A stretch of 42,377 nucleotides of DNA from the IMG/VR virus record IMGVR_UViG_3300021425_000065, positions 1-42,377 of that record; one strand, written 5' to 3'. Each line of letters begins with the position of its first letter. Positions within the stretch are counted from its first letter, which is position 1. The notes under the pieces were generated by a model. That model was given only the letters and a program-made list of their open reading frames with translations, had not been told where the DNA came from and ran no database searches. The stretch is from a virus. This document shows positions 22,097-30,979 of the stretch, piece after piece. A program made the translations under genes and the position numbers.

Positions 22097-23647
22097 TCAG
22101 CGTTCTCCCCAGCTAATGGAACCAGCGACAGTGTTGCCACTTGCGGCAATGCTTTCAGCAACAAGCACAAGGATGTCGCCAGATTCGCCAATGTCGTTAG
22201 AGATGGGACGCGTCAGAAACTCGCGGTTATAGCGGAACACTTCTTGAAGCTCAAGCGTTTGCCCATCGTCATCACCAGTGAAGAACGATGCAACAGTGCT
22301 GCCGCCTGCAAGGCCAGTGGCAGTGGTGTTGTATTCAATGGCAGAAAGCGGAGCAACGGAAGTGAAGATGCCAGAAGCCGTGGCAGGATCGTAAGACACG
22401 CCACTGATGGCCAATGCCGTAGGATTCTTCACCAGCGAAAACTTGGCACGACCACTGGAAGACAGGCCGGCCAGAAGCGGCACCACTCGCATGATATTGG
22501 TCTTGCTATTGCCGTCTTCGTTGGTGATGTTCTCCTTACAACGAATGGTCAGCAGCGGACGGGAAATGCCAGGATTGATTGAAGCAGGTGTGGCGGCACG
22601 AGAATAAATGTCATACTTGCTTGCATCGCCACCATCAATCTCTGCCTTGGTGCCATACACCTTCAGGAACACTGCCTGAGGCAGACTGCCAGTCTTGACA
22701 ATGCGGAAAGTAAGCGGCAGATTGGGGTTGCCGAGACTCGGGAATGGAATGCGGTCGCAAGTGTTGAGTTGGTGAATGGTCACCCAACGAGCATTCTTGG
22801 CAGTGGCACCGGCAGGCAGGTTTTCGTCAATGGGCACAAAGGCCATCAGCTTGGCCGCACTGCCGCCATACCACCCCATCTGAATGCGGAACATTGTCAC
22901 ATTCGACAGGCTCAGCGTATGCACGCTGCTACCAGCGCCATTCAGCTTGTCGCCAGTGAACACGCTGCGAGGAACGATCTCCTCCATCACGGAAGGATCT
23001 TCGGGAAGCAGGCGGTAACGATGGTTGAAATAGAGAGACGATGAATCGGTGATGGTAAAGTCAGTAGAACCTACTGGTGCTCCGTGATTCTGAGGGGTTT
23101 CGCCAGAATTAGTGCGCCGCACAAAATACAGCTCGTCGCCAATAATGCGAACGATGTAGCCATTCTTCGTATCGAAAATACCAAACTCATGCGTGGCATT
23201 TGTGTTGCGCAACATGCTAACGCCAGCACTTACATCCGTAATGCGGCCTGTCTGATAGGGGAAGACAAAGCGACTTTGCATCTGCGCGACAGTCGCATTG
23301 GGCGCGTTCGTGTTGATGAGAAGTTCTGCGCCGCTCTCTTGGGGGAGGTGGACGATGGAGGAATAATCAGGCGTGCCCGTATCATCAAACGTAAGTTGCC
23401 AGGACTTAGGGTCGATGGCAAGAATGTTGGTCGAGTCCCAGAGCTGCAGGCTTGTCTGAATGCGAGGATTGCCCAGCAGGTCGTCATGCACCTCACTAGG
23501 CGCACTGAGATTGTCGAGAATGGGAACAGGCGTTTGATCGCTGGCAATCGCCACTGGCAGCGAATTGGCCATCGTCGCCTGACCAGCAGGGATTGGCTCT
23601 GTGCGGCCAACTGTTACTACTTGTTTCCCTTCTTCAATGTCAGGCAT
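22097..23647 (-). CDS. Receptor-binding/structural protein, cyanophage type (paralog C)
   Basis: A 516-residue protein starting at ATG 23647. 'VHDDLLGNPRIQTSLQLWDS', 'VHLPQESGAELLINT', 'FVFPYQTGRITDVSAGVSML', 'GWYGGSAAKLMAFVP' and 'LGNPNLPLTFRIVKTG' are all shared, in the same order, with paralogs A and B. It ends 'AGSISWGER'. The repeated motif set suggests a common beta-rich scaffold with variable surfaces. It starts 6 bases after the upstream BppU-like gene. Confidence 0.78.
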   Translation of the reverse strand: MPDIEEGKQVVTVGRTEPIPAGQATMANSLPVAIASDQTPVPILDNLSAPSEVHDDLLGNPRIQTSLQLWDSTNILAIDPKSWQLTFDDTGTPDYSSIVHLPQESGAELLINTNAPNATVAQMQSRFVFPYQTGRITDVSAGVSMLRNTNATHEFGIFDTKNGYIVRIIGDELYFVRRTNSGETPQNHGAPVGSTDFTITDSSSLYFNHRYRLLPEDPSVMEEIVPRSVFTGDKLNGAGSSVHTLSLSNVTMFRIQMGWYGGSAAKLMAFVPIDENLPAGATAKNARWVTIHQLNTCDRIPFPSLGNPNLPLTFRIVKTGSLPQAVFLKVYGTKAEIDGGDASKYDIYSRAATPASINPGISRPLLTIRCKENITNEDGNSKTNIMRVVPLLAGLSSSGRAKFSLVKNPTALAISGVSYDPATASGIFTSVAPLSAIEYNTTATGLAGGSTVASFFTGDDDGQTLELQEVFRYNREFLTRPISNDIGESGDILVLVAESIAASGNTVAGSISWGER

Positions 23648-23653
23648 TAGTCC

Positions 23654-24334
23654 TTACAGCGATGTGATGCGGGGCTTCACTTGAAGCGTGCCTAATACAA
23701 TGGTATCCTCCTTTAGCACTTGCAGCGTGCCGCCAGTGGAAGATGTGCCGAAAGTGGGCGTACCACCAACAGGCACAATCTCAAAAACATTGCTGGAGAT
23801 AATGCTAAGCGAATTGGTGGAGTAGGTGGTGTTGTAATTGGCATTGCTGGTGCCGCTAATCCTCACTACATCCGTGGCGCCAAGGCCATGATCGCCCACA
23901 GTGGTGACGCGCAAACGATAAGTGCCAAGCAGCGCATCAATCAGGCTTCCTTGGGAGATAGAAGCAATACTCTCTGCGGCATCAACAAAAAACAGTTCCT
24001 TCAAGTCCCAAAGGTAGACGGCACTTGCATCCGGCGGATCTGCTGCTTGTCTGCCCACGTCATAAGTGAGGCTCCTGTCTGCATAGCCAAGGCTAATGTT
24101 CCTGGCTAGCGCTTCGGAGAGATTGGCAGTGAGGCCGAGCTTAAGGTGGCCAGTGGTGGCTAGCTTGATGACATTCCAAGTGTCAATAACTGTTTGCGAA
24201 CCAAATACTTCCTTGATCTGGGCAAGGAGCGTGGAAGAGCTGAAGTCACGAGGCGTGCCAAGGGGCTTTTGATAGGCAAGGTACAGCTCATCAAAGCTGT
24301 CGCCCTCCCTGACTGTCACATTGATGCTTTCCAT
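23654..24334 (-). CDS. BppU-like N-terminal protein, extended form (paralog 3)
   Basis: A 226-residue protein starting at ATG 24334, inside ATGA overlap with the upstream stop. The first about 75 residues ('INVTVREGDSFDELYLAYQK', 'TLLAQIKEVFGSQTVIDTW') show the same layout as the stand-alone paralogs at 10866 and 13508. The rest includes 'YRLRVTTVGDHGLGATDVVR', a beta-sandwich-like insertion, and 'FGTSSTGGTLQVLKEDTIVLG'. Probably anchors the paralog B and C adhesins encoded just downstream to the tail tip. Confidence 0.65.
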   Translation of the reverse strand: MESINVTVREGDSFDELYLAYQKPLGTPRDFSSSTLLAQIKEVFGSQTVIDTWNVIKLATTGHLKLGLTANLSEALARNISLGYADRSLTYDVGRQAADPPDASAVYLWDLKELFFVDAAESIASISQGSLIDALLGTYRLRVTTVGDHGLGATDVVRISGTSNANYNTTYSTNSLSIISSNVFEIVPVGGTPTFGTSSTGGTLQVLKEDTIVLGTLQVKPRITSL

Positions 24335-25158
24335 CAACTAGCCCCTGCAAGTTTATCAAGCTCGGCAATGGCTTCTGCTCGGAACGATGAAACAGTCCGT
24401 CGTGGCTGCTTCAATTCTTCAACCCGCATCAGAAGACGCTGCTTTTCACTTTTCAGTCTATCAATTTCGTCGTGCAGTGTTCCAAAGTGATTAGCAAGCG
24501 ACAGTCGTTCATCTAGCTGCTTCTGGAGGGCTTCATTTTGCTGCTGCAGCAGGATTTGCTTTTCCAACGCTTCTCCTAGTCTTTCTTTCCATTCGTCACC
24601 TCCCACTTCCACTCTGCGTTCAATTACTTCCTTAATTGGCTTTGCATTGCGCGGACGATGGGCGTTTGCCTTTTGTTGAAGCAATGCTGCTTGAGCACTT
24701 GCTGCTTGGCCAGTAGCTGCTGCTAGTTGAGCTTCAATGGAGGAAATACGACGCAGGGCATTTTCCTTTTCCCCATTGAGCCTTTCCACTTCCTGCGCAA
24801 GCTGTTCATTCTCTGCCTTAAGCGCCACAAGCTCCACTGCTGCGCCTTTATCTTGCGCCTGCCGCTTCCTCACTTCTGTCTTGTAACCACGAAGATGATC
24901 AAGCTCCACTTCTTCTACGGGAGGCACCTTCCATCGTTCGGGAAACGACAGCTTCCTTGTGTCGCCTACATTGCGCCAGTCCACGGCATAAGGAGCGCCT
25001 GCTGGACATGGCGGCAGTTCAATGTCCACTTCGCCGTCCTTAATGCGGAACACCAGTTCGCCCTCAGGAGCGCCGATGAACTGCACTGTGGGGGCAATGT
25101 ACAGCCTGCCATTCAAGGGGCCTTGTAGCCCCTCTAGGCGCCCTCTCACGCGGGTCAT
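24334..25158 (-). CDS. Coiled-coil tail-tip protein
   Basis: A 274-residue protein. The first 80 residues have 'LYIAPTVQFIGAPEGELVFRI' and 'CPAGAPYAVDWRN', a small beta domain; the rest (95-265) is a long charged coiled coil ('VELVALKAENEQLAQEVERL', 'EALEKQILLQQQNEALQKQL'). This resembles proteins that form a trimeric rod from the tail tip. ATG 25158 overlaps the upstream stop by ATGA; its own stop overlaps the next gene. Family unknown. Confidence 0.65.
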   Translation of the reverse strand: MTRVRGRLEGLQGPLNGRLYIAPTVQFIGAPEGELVFRIKDGEVDIELPPCPAGAPYAVDWRNVGDTRKLSFPERWKVPPVEEVELDHLRGYKTEVRKRQAQDKGAAVELVALKAENEQLAQEVERLNGEKENALRRISSIEAQLAAATGQAASAQAALLQQKANAHRPRNAKPIKEVIERRVEVGGDEWKERLGEALEKQILLQQQNEALQKQLDERLSLANHFGTLHDEIDRLKSEKQRLLMRVEELKQPRRTVSSFRAEAIAELDKLAGAS

Positions 25159-25565
25159 GCCGCCACCTCTCGATAGGTGATCAACACTTGATAACTGATG
25201 CCGCTGCTCACCACCGTATGCAAGCCTTCGCCGGCAGTGGTTTCAAACACTCCCATGGTGTTGCCAAACGACAGGCTGCCAGAAGATGCAATGGGAAAAG
25301 CAGGAGAAAGCGTGATGCCAGATGCGCCGCTTCTGAACTGTACGGTGCCTCCACTATCAGCAGTGACAGTGGCATTCAGCACACGCAGCTTCGTAGATGC
25401 CACGCCTGAAATGACCACTTCGCCGCTTGTGCTTGCAGCCCATGCGCTCTTAATGGACAATGGCAGCAGGTCATGCTGCAGCACATAAGGGGTGGTCAGC
25501 GTGCCGTCCCCAGCAGCCTGCACATAAGCCGTATTGCCACCAGCGTCAAGACCGAAGAGGGCCAT
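25155..25565 (-). CDS. Small beta-rich structural protein
   Basis: A 136-residue protein: 'MALFGLDAGGNTAYVQAAG', then a Ser/Gly/Val-rich beta body ('AASTSGEVVISGVASTKL', 'TTAGEGLHTVVSSGISY') ending 'VLITYREVAA'. The C-terminal pattern occurs in small phage minor structural proteins. It lies downstream of the FN3-like gene and upstream of the coiled-coil protein, all overlapping or nearly so, and is probably a tail-tip component. Confidence 0.65.
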   Translation of the reverse strand: MALFGLDAGGNTAYVQAAGDGTLTTPYVLQHDLLPLSIKSAWAASTSGEVVISGVASTKLRVLNATVTADSGGTVQFRSGASGITLSPAFPIASSGSLSFGNTMGVFETTAGEGLHTVVSSGISYQVLITYREVAA

Positions 25566-25567
25566 AG

Positions 25568-25963
25568 TTAAAACAGCAAGAACAGAAGGCGTTGATTCTG
25601 GACAGTCCGCCCATCAGGCAGTGTAATCACGCTATTCGTCGTGAAGTCAAAGCGCAATGGGGAAGAAATGAATCTTGTGCTGTAAACCCAGGGGGAACGG
25701 TCTCTGTTTATCCCGATTGTAGCAATGCGAATCTGATATGAGCTTGCTATGTCAAACTCATCCACTGGCACTGAAATGTAGTTCTTAGTCGTTTCCCCTA
25801 GCTTCACCCATCGGTCTTCCTCTTCTCGATACATCTCCACTTCAAAAGAGCGGAAAAATGGATGGATGTAGGGCTGATTCCAGCACACAGCAGGATTGAT
25901 TGCATTGAGAATGGAATAGCCGCTATACAGAAGCTGATTCCACGTCACGTCAACGGAAGCCAT
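25568..25963 (-). CDS. FN3-like tail-tip protein
   Basis: A 131-residue protein with an FN3-type layout: 'VCWNQPYIHPFFRSFEVEMY', 'KLGETTKNYISVPVDEF' and 'YQIRIATIGINRDRSPWV'. It ends hydrophobically ('LLFLLF'). FN3 domains follow the conserved core of lambda gpJ-type tail-tip proteins. Here the FN3-like domain is a separate gene starting 5 bases after the J homolog stop, which suggests the usual J C-terminal part is split into independent proteins. Confidence 0.7.
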   Translation of the reverse strand: MASVDVTWNQLLYSGYSILNAINPAVCWNQPYIHPFFRSFEVEMYREEEDRWVKLGETTKNYISVPVDEFDIASSYQIRIATIGINRDRSPWVYSTRFISSPLRFDFTTNSVITLPDGRTVQNQRLLFLLF

Positions 25964-25968
25964 CTTCC

Positions 25969-27906
25969 TTACCTCGTTTGCAGTTGAATGGAACCAGCAG
26001 ACACCACTGGCACAATTTTAGGTCTCGGCACTGACGTGCGCTGCTCATCAATGCGGGCTGCACTGTCCGCCAAGTCAAACTTGTCTTCGTAATAAGACGT
26101 GGCCAGCACTGTTGCAATGCCGTCCTCTTCCGTGAGCGCCACCACGCGATAAGGACGCGGCACCGCCACGCTTTCTCTCAAGATCCAAGGCAGAGGAGCC
26201 TCAAGGCCACTGGGAAGCAATGGGGAAACGTTGAGGATGGTGTATGAGCCAGGATCGTTCGTAACGTTTCTGGTGATGCTATTCCCATTGCCGTCGTTCA
26301 AGATGATTTGATAGCTAGTGCCAGTTTGCAGTGTCACGCTTCTGTCCAGCGTCACGCTACCTTCTGACACTGCTGGTGCAATGCCCGCCAAGATGCCAGT
26401 GTTCTTATCGGGGTCAGCAATTTCAATGACTTCTCCAGGCAGCAAGAAGAAGCCCTCGGCTCCCACCTTGAAAGTCACAGTTTCCGTTTCGTTAAGGTCG
26501 CTGAGAAGCGTCCACTTGCCAATGCGCTGAGCTAGTCCTTGTGACGTGCAGCCAAATCCGCGAATGTCCACTTCCCTGTAGCCATAGCGTTCAATACCCT
26601 GCCTATCCTCCACATATTCAATCTTGGGCTTGTAGCGATCACTTGGGTCGTTCCATGACACAAGTGCAACAGTCTTACGAGCCTTACGAGCAGTGCCTTC
26701 GTAAATGAAAGGTGGCGACGACACTTCCCCATTGTCATTCACCTCCACAACAACATTCGATGGGGAAAACAACTTGGTGGGCTGCTTCTTTACATCTTGC
26801 GTGGCAATAATCTGCCCTTGTGCGTAGTAAAGCATTCCGCGAAATGCTGCTGCCAAAGCATTCAACACTTCGAACGCTTCGCCTCTGGTGTTGATATAGG
26901 CATTGAAAGTGAAGCGCTTTTCCATGCCCCCAGAGCCATTGGGCACCATTTCGTCGCAATACTTAGCGATGGGCAGTAAGGCATAAATGTCAATGTCTTC
27001 TTCGTCAATGAACAGTCCTGCTCCATAGCGCTTATTGGTGAGCAAGTCGAAAAACACCCACACAGGATTGTTGTTGTATTCCACTCTCCAGCTTCCATTC
27101 CACACTCCTGAATAGCTGTTGGAGCCAGCGTTGTAAATAGTTGGCACCCTGATCTTCATGCCTTTCAGTAGGGCGGAAACAGTAGGCACCGCTTGGAAGT
27201 TCTCGGCAGACACTCTCACGCCAATCATGGCGGAGTTGGGGTAGCGGAGTGTTTCCGTGATGATGCCAACAATGGCACGGAAAAACAAATCATTATTACG
27301 CCTAGGACTGTCCGAATCTTCCGTAAGTCTTCGCACAGAAACCGTCCATGGGCCAACGTCTCGCAGTTGGAACGACCATTCCCTATCAAAAGGTCCGCGA
27401 GTTTTGCCTTCAATGAATGTTATCAAGCTAGCGATAAGTGCTCCACCAGCACCTCTCACTTCAATAAGGAACTCCACCTTGTCGCCTTTGATGTCGCCTT
27501 CATCTGTCACGCGGAACAATGATGCCACGCCCACTCTTACAACAACTTGATTTAACAAAGAGTTCGTAGTTGTTACAACAATCGGGCCGGTGTCCCTCTT
27601 TACTTGCAGGCCGACAGACTGTTCAATGCGAATGTCGTCAAAGCCAGGCAATGATGCCTGCCCTTGAGAGCCATTCCTGAACGACACCTCCACGCCGCTA
27701 TCAAACCGTCCAAGAGGCGTGTCGTCCAAAAACACACTACTATCTGGACCGCCTACAAGTCCTTCAATCTCCCCTTCAGAAAACACCGCCAGCAAACTTG
27801 CAGACGCCTTGCTTCGTAGCGTGTCGGGATCTTCGGACGGTCCTCCTCCACTCTTGCCGCCACTGCCGACAATTTTCCAATCGTTTTTGGCAAGATTATC
27901 TACCAT
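25969..27906 (-). CDS. J: Lambda J-like tail tip protein
   Basis: A 645-residue protein starting at ATG 27906 (ATGA overlap with I). It has the conserved J core: 'SKASASLLAVFSEGEIEGLVGG' near the start, 'IGVRVSAENFQAVPTVSALLKG', 'NPVWVFFDLLTNKRYGAG', then 'AFRGMLYYAQGQI' and 'VNDNGEVSSPPFIYEGTARKARKT', and 'GFFLLPGEVIEIADPD'. J plugs the tail end and, in lambda, carries the receptor-binding C-terminus. Lambda J has 1132 residues; this copy ends after the core, lacking FN3 and receptor-binding parts. Those jobs appear to be taken over by the next genes. Confidence 0.93.
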   Translation of the reverse strand: MVDNLAKNDWKIVGSGGKSGGGPSEDPDTLRSKASASLLAVFSEGEIEGLVGGPDSSVFLDDTPLGRFDSGVEVSFRNGSQGQASLPGFDDIRIEQSVGLQVKRDTGPIVVTTTNSLLNQVVVRVGVASLFRVTDEGDIKGDKVEFLIEVRGAGGALIASLITFIEGKTRGPFDREWSFQLRDVGPWTVSVRRLTEDSDSPRRNNDLFFRAIVGIITETLRYPNSAMIGVRVSAENFQAVPTVSALLKGMKIRVPTIYNAGSNSYSGVWNGSWRVEYNNNPVWVFFDLLTNKRYGAGLFIDEEDIDIYALLPIAKYCDEMVPNGSGGMEKRFTFNAYINTRGEAFEVLNALAAAFRGMLYYAQGQIIATQDVKKQPTKLFSPSNVVVEVNDNGEVSSPPFIYEGTARKARKTVALVSWNDPSDRYKPKIEYVEDRQGIERYGYREVDIRGFGCTSQGLAQRIGKWTLLSDLNETETVTFKVGAEGFFLLPGEVIEIADPDKNTGILAGIAPAVSEGSVTLDRSVTLQTGTSYQIILNDGNGNSITRNVTNDPGSYTILNVSPLLPSGLEAPLPWILRESVAVPRPYRVVALTEEDGIATVLATSYYEDKFDLADSAARIDEQRTSVPRPKIVPVVSAGSIQLQTR

Positions 27907-28526
27907 CACACTGGCGCTCCTTCAGTGGAGATGGCAGAAGAAACAATCAATGGTGATGCAGCAAGAAACTGCCCGTAAAGCAAAGGCACAGGAAAGCCTT
28001 GTGTGGTGAGTTCTGCTGCACGATCAAACAGGAAACTACGACTGCCGCCTTCGTCTGGCTCTTTAGGCGATGGCGTGAGCAGCTCTGCAATGCCACCAAA
28101 CACCAAGGCGCCACCAAGACTGAACAGAATAGAGCCGGCTGTAATTTTCCCTGCAGCACCAAGGCCAATGGCAAGTCCGCCAATGCCAGTGAAGGCCAAA
28201 CCAATCAATGCCACGCCTAACAGAATCCTGCCCAATGCACCGCCAAAGCCTCTTCCTCCAGCGCCAGTGACAATGGGAGCGATGATGAGCTGATCGCAGG
28301 GCATGAGACATTCTTCATAGCTCATCCCCTCTGCATCTTCAGAAACCAGCCGAAAGAATATGCCATTCTCATGGGCAGTAGACAAATAGCCCTTAAAACC
28401 ATCTAGTTGATTAGACAGCGCAGAAATGACTTCTCTAGGGCTAGATGCCATGAACTCATGGCACCTTCCAAACCGCCGCCCAAGCTCGCCAATGAGCTTG
28501 ATTTTGACAAGACGACGCCTGCTCAC
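27906..28526 (-). CDS. I: Lambda I-like tail assembly protein
   Basis: A 206-residue protein (lambda I: 223). 'VKIKLIGELGRRFGRCHEF' and 'SPREVISALSNQLDGF' open a ubiquitin-like domain; a Gly/Ala-rich hydrophobic stretch (about 92-155, 'GAGGRGFGGALGRILLGVAL') follows, then 'FDRAAELTTQGFPVPLLYG'. The last motif is typical of gpI. It starts with GTG 28526 overlapping K's stop as GTGA and is coupled to J. Needed to assemble the J-containing tip; it is not usually retained in large amount in virions. Confidence 0.9.
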   Translation of the reverse strand: MSRRRLVKIKLIGELGRRFGRCHEFMASSPREVISALSNQLDGFKGYLSTAHENGIFFRLVSEDAEGMSYEECLMPCDQLIIAPIVTGAGGRGFGGALGRILLGVALIGLAFTGIGGLAIGLGAAGKITAGSILFSLGGALVFGGIAELLTPSPKEPDEGGSRSFLFDRAAELTTQGFPVPLLYGQFLAASPLIVSSAISTEGAPV

Positions 28527-29233
28527 AATAGCTCCCTATGACGCAATACTTTTGTAGTGATCCTAGCCCAGTATCCGCCATAGACCGTCTTCTCGCTTCT
28601 CCTGTTCATAAGGTGGTGGTAAAACGTCCATCCTTCTTCTGACACCACGCCCGCATGATTAGGCGATGGGGCATTCAGTTGCATCAGTAGAAAGTCCCCT
28701 TTGCGCTCGGGCCGATCAATTTCAACGAAGCCCTGTGCTGCATAGTTATTGACAAACATGCGCCATTCATCGGCTTCCCATTCCCCTTCTGCACCACGTT
28801 CAAAGTCGTCAAGCACTATGCCAAACTCCCTTGCATAGAAGTCGCGCAGAATGGCATAGCAGTCGTGGATGCCATAAATCCATTGACGCCCTTCATACGG
28901 TGCATTACCAGTAGGGTCGGCATAGAAGAATCCGCCAGACGGCGCATCAAAGACAATCCACGGCACATTGCTTTGCTTGCAGGCTTTCACGTCGGCAAGT
29001 GAAAACCCTGCGGGACCATGCGGGTGGGAATGGTAGATGGCATCAATGCGACCTTGCTTTTCCGCCTTGGCAAAGTCAATGGCATCAATGGCAAAGTTTG
29101 ACGATGGGGAAGAATGATAATTGTCACAAGGCACCACTTGCCCATCAATAACGAAGCCGCACACCTCCTCGCCTGGCTTGCTTTGCGCATGGGCGACAAT
29201 ACTGCGCTTAACCCTGAGAGGAATGTCAATCAT
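28523..29233 (-). CDS. K: Lambda K-like tail protein: JAMM plus NlpC/P60 domains
   Basis: A 236-residue protein. N-terminal JAMM/Mov34 metalloprotease: 'PGEEVCGF' (Glu22/23), 'IYHSHPHGPAGFSLAD' with H68, H70, S78 and D81. C-terminal NlpC/P60: 'GIHDCYAILRDFY' (Cys125) and 'PNHAGVV' (His193). Both active sites appear complete. Lambda K has the same two domains; they are thought to process tail-tip proteins and cut peptidoglycan peptides during entry. The gene is overlapped by ATGA with L and by GTGA with I. Confidence 0.93.
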   Translation of the reverse strand: MIDIPLRVKRSIVAHAQSKPGEEVCGFVIDGQVVPCDNYHSSPSSNFAIDAIDFAKAEKQGRIDAIYHSHPHGPAGFSLADVKACKQSNVPWIVFDAPSGGFFYADPTGNAPYEGRQWIYGIHDCYAILRDFYAREFGIVLDDFERGAEGEWEADEWRMFVNNYAAQGFVEIDRPERKGDFLLMQLNAPSPNHAGVVSEEGWTFYHHLMNRRSEKTVYGGYWARITTKVLRHRELL

Positions 29234-30618
29234 CTCGTCAAGTTGGCTCCTGGGAATCCACCAAATGGTAGTTCACTAGCACCAAAGCGAATCTTGCAAC
29301 TATTTAGTCGCTTGCCACATACATCCTGTTGAAACACGACGCTGTTTGATGGTAGAGCCGCTGCAGCAGCGTTCAAAGCATTCGTGGCAGCCAGCAGCGC
29401 AGCATTGGCTTCCTCTAGGTCGTCTTCCGCCTCTTCGTATGCTGCCTGGGCAACTGCACACCGCGAATCGCTGGTGTCAATCAATGCAATGGCAGTCACT
29501 TGGGCGATGTTATTGTCTCGTCTAGCGCCAAGCCTATAGCCTTGCTCCCCTTCATTAACTAGAGCCACTGGTTCTCCGCTAACAATGGCAAAGAACGTAT
29601 TGTCAGAAGACTTCGGCCTAAAAGCAAATGACACTGGAGGCTCAATGGAAAAGATGGATTCCTGAAACTCAGGCTCCGTCCCCATGATGTCTTCAATTAG
29701 CCAATAGTCAAGCTCATGCACTGAGCCCGTTTCATTTTGCCCCGTACCAAAACCAGTGTTCACTGTGCGACTTGGCGCGTGCGTGGCTCCGCTACCAACT
29801 ACGTCTACGGCTTCGTCTTCTACCACGCCAAAGATTGGCTGTCCACTACTGACCAGCGCAAAGCTATAGGGCTCTTCCAGGCTTGAATAGGTGAAGAGAA
29901 AGGGACGCCTTGTTGGGTCGCAATCACTTGTCACTTGCGACAATGCTGCACTCAGTTGATACTGGGCATTGCGTTGCGCAGCCCTTGCATTGCTGAACGT
30001 CCTAATGGCATTGAGGTAGGTTTGGGAGGCTTGACTGCCATCACCAGTGAGAGGCTGATCGCGTTCGTCTGCCACTGGCGGGCCTGTATAGCCGCATTCA
30101 CTGCCGCGATACTTCCACACGCAATAGTTCTGCGTGACCACACGCCTTGGAAGCTGTAGTCCTTCTAGGTCTATTTTGCTTGCGAGCTGCCAGGTGATGG
30201 ACAAGTTGCTTTCGCTTGTTTTGCGCTCGATGTAGTAGATGTCCGGCGGAAACTCCTCTGAAGCGTTGGGGCTGGTGCCATTGTCAAGGTATTTGCCAAG
30301 CGTGCGACGACGAGTGACTTTGGCGCCCACGAGATCATCGAACGCTCCTAAGGCAGAAGCAAGCGTGCCGAGAACGTTGGCAGCAGTCAGTTCTGGCTGC
30401 GGAATGGAGCCTTTGGTCGTAGTCTCGAAGCCAGTAATTTCAATGGGGAACGGCTCATAAGTGTTGCCTTGCCATTGCAACTTGGTGCCATCAGGAAAGA
30501 TGTCTTTTGTGAAGTAGTAAACATCCAGGCTTTCGCCAGTGATGTCCGACAAGTCAAGCTCAAACAGCTCAACAATGGTGTCGTGCCAACTGTTCCTTAC
30601 TTCATTTTGAATACTCAT
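29230..30618 (-). CDS. L: Lambda L-like minor tail protein with large insertion
   Basis: A 462-residue protein, about twice lambda L (232). Residues 1-190 match the family, including 'TQNYCVWKYRGSECGYTGPP' (C166, C175). The other half of the cysteine cluster, 'DVCGKRLNSCKIRFG' (C434, C441), plus the family ending 'ELPFGGFPG', is only found at the very C-terminus. Lambda L uses four Cys for an iron-sulfur cluster and these normally lie about 25-30 residues apart. Here about 250 residues intervene, including two Ala/Gln-rich helices ('AAQRNAQYQLSAALSQVTSD', 'AAYEEAEDDLEEANAALL') and a beta-rich middle. The insertion is probably a domain projecting from the tail tip. Coupled to K by ATGA. Confidence 0.92.
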   Translation of the reverse strand: MSIQNEVRNSWHDTIVELFELDLSDITGESLDVYYFTKDIFPDGTKLQWQGNTYEPFPIEITGFETTTKGSIPQPELTAANVLGTLASALGAFDDLVGAKVTRRRTLGKYLDNGTSPNASEEFPPDIYYIERKTSESNLSITWQLASKIDLEGLQLPRRVVTQNYCVWKYRGSECGYTGPPVADERDQPLTGDGSQASQTYLNAIRTFSNARAAQRNAQYQLSAALSQVTSDCDPTRRPFLFTYSSLEEPYSFALVSSGQPIFGVVEDEAVDVVGSGATHAPSRTVNTGFGTGQNETGSVHELDYWLIEDIMGTEPEFQESIFSIEPPVSFAFRPKSSDNTFFAIVSGEPVALVNEGEQGYRLGARRDNNIAQVTAIALIDTSDSRCAVAQAAYEEAEDDLEEANAALLAATNALNAAAAALPSNSVVFQQDVCGKRLNSCKIRFGASELPFGGFPGANLTR

Positions 30619-30620
30619 CG

Positions 30621-30974
30621 TCAGTCCCTAAAGTCGTAGTGCCGCTTCACTGAAAAGGAAATCACATTGGAGCCAGGGCCAATGCATTCCCATGACCATT
30701 CATTTGGAAACAGGCGATACTTATACGGCTCTGGATCCTGCTTGAACTGTGCATAGAAGAAGTCGCCTTGTAGGTCGGACAAATCTTGATCTAGCGCTTC
30801 GGCTTGAGCATCAGTGAGCGGAATGGTGCGAATGTCATAAGCCCTCGTTTCGCTATTGAGCCCATCTGGCACCACTTGCTCATACCCATCGCCTAGTTGA
30901 ATGCGGCGAAGCCTTGTGCCTCGTCTTGCCGTGAGGCCATATTCCACTTCTAGCGTGAATGTTGGTTGGGCCAT
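30621..30974 (-). CDS. M: Lambda M-like minor tail protein
   Basis: A 117-residue protein (lambda M: 109). 'VEYGLTARRGTRLRRIQLGD', 'GYEQVVPDGLNSETRAYDI', 'LSDLQGDFFYAQF' and 'EWSWECIGPGSNVISFSVKR' match the family. M forms a ring joining the tail tube to the tip with L. Located directly after the tape measure and 2 bases before L, as in lambda. Confidence 0.9.
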   Translation of the reverse strand: MAQPTFTLEVEYGLTARRGTRLRRIQLGDGYEQVVPDGLNSETRAYDIRTIPLTDAQAEALDQDLSDLQGDFFYAQFKQDPEPYKYRLFPNEWSWECIGPGSNVISFSVKRHYDFRD

Positions 30975-30979
30975 GGGGA

